Shown here piece by piece: positions 61,861-64,000 of a stretch of 64,000 bases of DNA. The notes beneath the pieces are model-generated. The model ran no database searches and was not told where the DNA came from. It saw only the letters and a program-made list of their open reading frames with translations. The DNA is taken from positions 85,277 through 149,276 of the forward strand of contig CANRHV010000001.1 in assembly GCA_947630505.1 (NCBI GenBank), read 5' to 3'. Position 1 is the stretch's first letter. Each line of letters begins with the position of its first letter. A program made the translations under genes and the position numbers. The DNA is from an uncultured Monoglobus sp. GTDB lineage: Bacteria > Bacillota > Clostridia > Monoglobales > Monoglobaceae.

Positions 61861-61974
61861 CACCTCATCAGTCGCCTTCGGCGACAGCTTCCCCTCAAGG
61901 GGGAAGCCTCTATTGCCTTTCCCTTGAGGGGAAGGTGGGTTTTTGCCCAAACGGGCAAAAAGTCGGATGAGGTG
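61861..61974. mobile_element. Miniature inverted-repeat element, family A, copy 2 (114 bp)
   Basis: Same ends (CACCTCATC/GATGAGGTG) and length as 40,534-40,647, with internal differences. It lies between the permease gene and the kinase gene and could affect their read-through. Confidence 0.8.
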
Positions 61975-62022
61975 TCGAATGCCGTCCATATGGTGTTGAA
62001 AGCGAATGTAAAGGAGCAAAAA

Positions 62023-63159
62023 TTGTCGGTCAAAACAAAGTTCTTTATCTCATCAATAATAATGCTGGTGCTGCCGGTTTTTCTTATGGTGCTGATATCG
62101 GCGTTTATTTTGGTGCTGCTGGCGGGGTATTTCCCGGGCGTCGCCATTGAGATAAAGGGCCTCGCGCCGACTCTTTATAATCCCATACTCAGGCGCTACG
62201 CCATGCTTTGGATAATCGTGCTGATCATCGTTGTCGCGGGCTGCTGCGCGGGCGTCACGGCCTACCTCACCAAAACGATACTGCGCCCGCTCAAAGGCAT
62301 GTCTGAGGCTATGGAGCACCTGACGAGCGGTGACCTTGACTATGAGGTGCTAAGCTCGGGCGACGGCGAGATCAGAGAGGTTTTCGACGCGATCGAAAGG
62401 CTGCGCCTCAGGCTCAAGCTTTCTGTCAGCGACGAGATAACGAGGGAAGAGGAACACCGAATGCTTATCGCCAATATCTCCCACGATTTAAAAACGCCCA
62501 TAACCTCGATCAAGGGCTATGTGGAGGGATTGCGCGACGGCGTGGCGGCGAATCCGGCCATGACAAGGAGGTACCTTGACACGATACTCGCCAAGACCGA
62601 CACCCTCGAAAACATGGTGAACAACCTGTCGCTCTACTCAAAGCTGAGCGCCGCCGCCGAATACGACATAGAGGACCGCGATATTTTGGATTTCGCGGCC
62701 GAAATGCTCAAGGAATACGAGATCGACTTGAGAGCCGCGGACATAACCCCGTCGCTCGGCGGCGAGCATTTGACCGCCGCCTTTGACCGGGCCAAGATGA
62801 AAAGAGTATTTTCAAACGTGATAGAAAACACGATAAAATATAAAACTCCGAATGGGCGCGGCAGCCTCGGCATAACGGTGAGCCGCGACGGTGATTTCGC
62901 GGTTATCGCCTTTTCCGACAGCGGGATCGGCATAAGCGAGGATGAGGAAAAGCGGGTGTTTGAGACGTTCTACCGCGCGGACAAGGCGAGGAATATGAAC
63001 GTTTCGGGCAACGGACTGGGTCTTTCGATATGCGACAGGATAGTGCGCGAGCACGGCGGCCGCATGTGGCTCAGAGGCAACGGCGATCAGCCGGGCGTCA
63101 CCGTGTATATCAGACTGAAAATTTCGGATAAAAGTTCTTTAGGTGAAAGGAAGAAATAA
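62023..63159 (+). CDS. Sensor histidine kinase
   Basis: About 378 residues from TTG 62023 (AAGGAG at 62011-62016, six-base spacing); a longer frame runs back into the inverted-repeat element and is unlikely. Two membrane helices (FISSIIMLVLPVFLMVLISAF; MLWIIVLIIVVAGCCAGVTAYL) with a very short outside loop, HAMP (LTKTILRPLKGMSEAMEHLTSGDL), HisKA with ISHDLKTPITSIKGYV, and HATPase (NVIENTIKY, DSGIGIS, GNGLGLSI). The short loop is typical of kinases that sense through a partner transporter. Confidence 0.92.
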   Translation: MSVKTKFFISSIIMLVLPVFLMVLISAFILVLLAGYFPGVAIEIKGLAPTLYNPILRRYAMLWIIVLIIVVAGCCAGVTAYLTKTILRPLKGMSEAMEHLTSGDLDYEVLSSGDGEIREVFDAIERLRLRLKLSVSDEITREEEHRMLIANISHDLKTPITSIKGYVEGLRDGVAANPAMTRRYLDTILAKTDTLENMVNNLSLYSKLSAAAEYDIEDRDILDFAAEMLKEYEIDLRAADITPSLGGEHLTAAFDRAKMKRVFSNVIENTIKYKTPNGRGSLGITVSRDGDFAVIAFSDSGIGISEDEEKRVFETFYRADKARNMNVSGNGLGLSICDRIVREHGGRMWLRGNGDQPGVTVYIRLKISDKSSLGERKK

Positions 63160-63160
63160 T

Positions 63161-63844
63161 ATGAAAATTTTGATTATAGAGGACGACAGGAGCATAGCCG
63201 AGCTTGAACGGGATTATCTTATCGCCGCTGGTTTTCGCTGCGAGCTTGCGTTTGACGGCGAGAGCGGCCTTGAAAAGGCGATGAAGGGCGACTACGATCT
63301 TATCATAATCGACATAATGCTGCCTCGGCTTGACGGGTTCTCGGTCTGCGAGGAGCTGAGAAAGGCAAAGGATGTGCCGGTTATATTTCTCTCGGCCAGG
63401 TCGGAGGACGTTGACAAGATCAAAGGCCTCGGCCTTGGCGCCGACGACTACATAGCAAAGCCGTTCTCGCCATCCGAGATGGTGGCGCGGGTCAAGGCCC
63501 ACACCGCCAGATATAAGGCACTCAAGTCGGGCGGCGAAAAAAGGTCGCAAGAGCTCAATATCAAGGGCCTCACTATTGACAAGGATTCGCGCAGGGTTTT
63601 CGCCGGAAAAAACGAGATCATACTCACGGTCAAGGAGTATGATCTGCTCTTGTTCCTGCTTGAGAACCCGAACATCGTGTTCAGCAAAGATCGGTTGTTC
63701 GACCGCGTCTGGGGCATGGATGCCATAGGCGATTCGTCCACTGTGACGGTGCATGTTCAGCGCGTCCGCGACAAGCTTGAGAAATATACCGATGAGAAGT
63801 TTATAGAAACCGTCTGGGGCGCGGGCTATAGGTTTGCGAGGTAG
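63161..63844 (+). CDS. OmpR/PhoB-type response regulator
   Basis: 227 residues from ATG 63161 (GAAAGGAAG at 63145-63153). Receiver ILIIEDDRSIAELE, phosphorylated Asp in LIIIDIMLPRLDG, Lys in YIAKPFSPSEM; winged helix with FDRVWGMDAIGDSSTVTVHVQRVRDKLEKY. Pairs with the kinase directly upstream and probably controls the ABC transporter. Confidence 0.95.
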   Translation: MKILIIEDDRSIAELERDYLIAAGFRCELAFDGESGLEKAMKGDYDLIIIDIMLPRLDGFSVCEELRKAKDVPVIFLSARSEDVDKIKGLGLGADDYIAKPFSPSEMVARVKAHTARYKALKSGGEKRSQELNIKGLTIDKDSRRVFAGKNEIILTVKEYDLLLFLLENPNIVFSKDRLFDRVWGMDAIGDSSTVTVHVQRVRDKLEKYTDEKFIETVWGAGYRFAR

Positions 63845-64000
63845 TGATTAGCGATTAGTGAATAGCGATTACGCGGAGATGATTTGGCAAAAATCATTCG
63901 CATATCCCCGCGGACGCAGGAATTAGGCTCGCCCCTTGGGGATAATCAGCAAGCTTGCTTGCGGGTTCAAAGCTATCTTTCAAAATTGCTTGCAATTTTG
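63843..64000. repeat. Repeat-containing intergenic tail
   Basis: Starts with a reversed TAATCACTA-type stretch (63843-63872, GTGATTAGCGATTAGTGAAT) and contains one family-B end at 63928-63942 followed by AGCAAGCTTGCTTGC and AAAATTGCTTGCAATTTT palindromes. No gene is visible up to the window end. Confidence 0.55.

Noticed and set aside
61924..62022. A longer N-terminus for the sensor kinase
   Set aside because: The codons read through the family A element; TTG 62023 has a properly spaced AAGGAG.

Overview
This window is a junction between an integrated mobile element, most likely a temperate phage (about 1-23,720), and ordinary chromosome of a low-GC-lineage Gram-positive anaerobe (about 23,720-64,000). 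Strictly anaerobic metabolism (class III ribonucleotide reductase), a norspermidine-type polyamine cluster, PucR-type regulator, GreA/LysS/IleS/ArgS order, extracellular pectin-backbone (rhamnogalacturonan) lyases and DUF11 proteins suggest a gut member of the Clostridia, possibly near Monoglobus or Oscillospirales. That placement is inference from gene content; no rRNA is present.

Element, left to right (all + strand, AT-rich, tightly packed, many overlaps): the 3' part of a DnaE-type polymerase; a RecD-like helicase; a DUF1292-like protein; a methylation block with two C5-cytosine methyltransferases, a truncated and a frameshifted Dam-type adenine methyltransferase and a shortened S-adenosylmethionine synthetase (MetK); small zinc-finger and unknown proteins; two tRNA-like sequences; a fragment of a DUF4065 protein; a left-handed beta-helix protein; a dUTPase with a membrane anchor; an HPr-like protein; DUF1599; a membrane-anchored DUF4406 protein; an XF1762-family protein; a glutaredoxin-like protein; NrdD; an NrdG activase fused to a ferredoxin:thioredoxin reductase-like domain; a fifth (NPPY) methyltransferase; small unknown proteins; an excisionase-like protein; and a tyrosine integrase that ends just before the presumed attachment site. 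Structural genes are not in the window and would lie to the left. The theme is nucleotide supply, DNA replication and DNA modification with its own SAM source.

Chromosome: a PucR/CdaR-type regulator, S41 protease, greA-lysS, a small foreign-looking island (XRE regulator, ATPase-nuclease, unknown 94-residue protein, HsdS-like specificity protein), an ArsR regulator and ileS. On the minus strand follow a second S41 protease, a secreted protein, argS, DUF1934, murI and ddl. Then come a hybrid histidine kinase, the polyamine genes speE-speB-carboxynorspermidine dehydrogenase, a RelBE-type toxin-antitoxin pair, two tandem PL11 rhamnogalacturonan lyases, a DUF11 protein, a second toxin-antitoxin pair, and a secreted protein followed by an ABC transporter and two-component system.

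Non-coding structure is rich: two families of miniature inverted-repeat elements (two 114-bp copies of one; one 136-bp copy plus a partial end of the other), an intergenic TAATCACTA repeat family, several clear terminators and consensus promoters, and at 58,959-59,025 a scar matching the integrase 3' end plus attachment core of the phage at 23,650-23,718, which points to a past integration of a related element. The points most worth a second look are the NrdG-FTR fusion with an atypical CX5CX2C cluster motif, the MetK plus five-methyltransferase set with G/C homopolymers inside the methyltransferase genes, the 57-nt D-armless tRNA-Trp-like sequence, and the second attachment scar.
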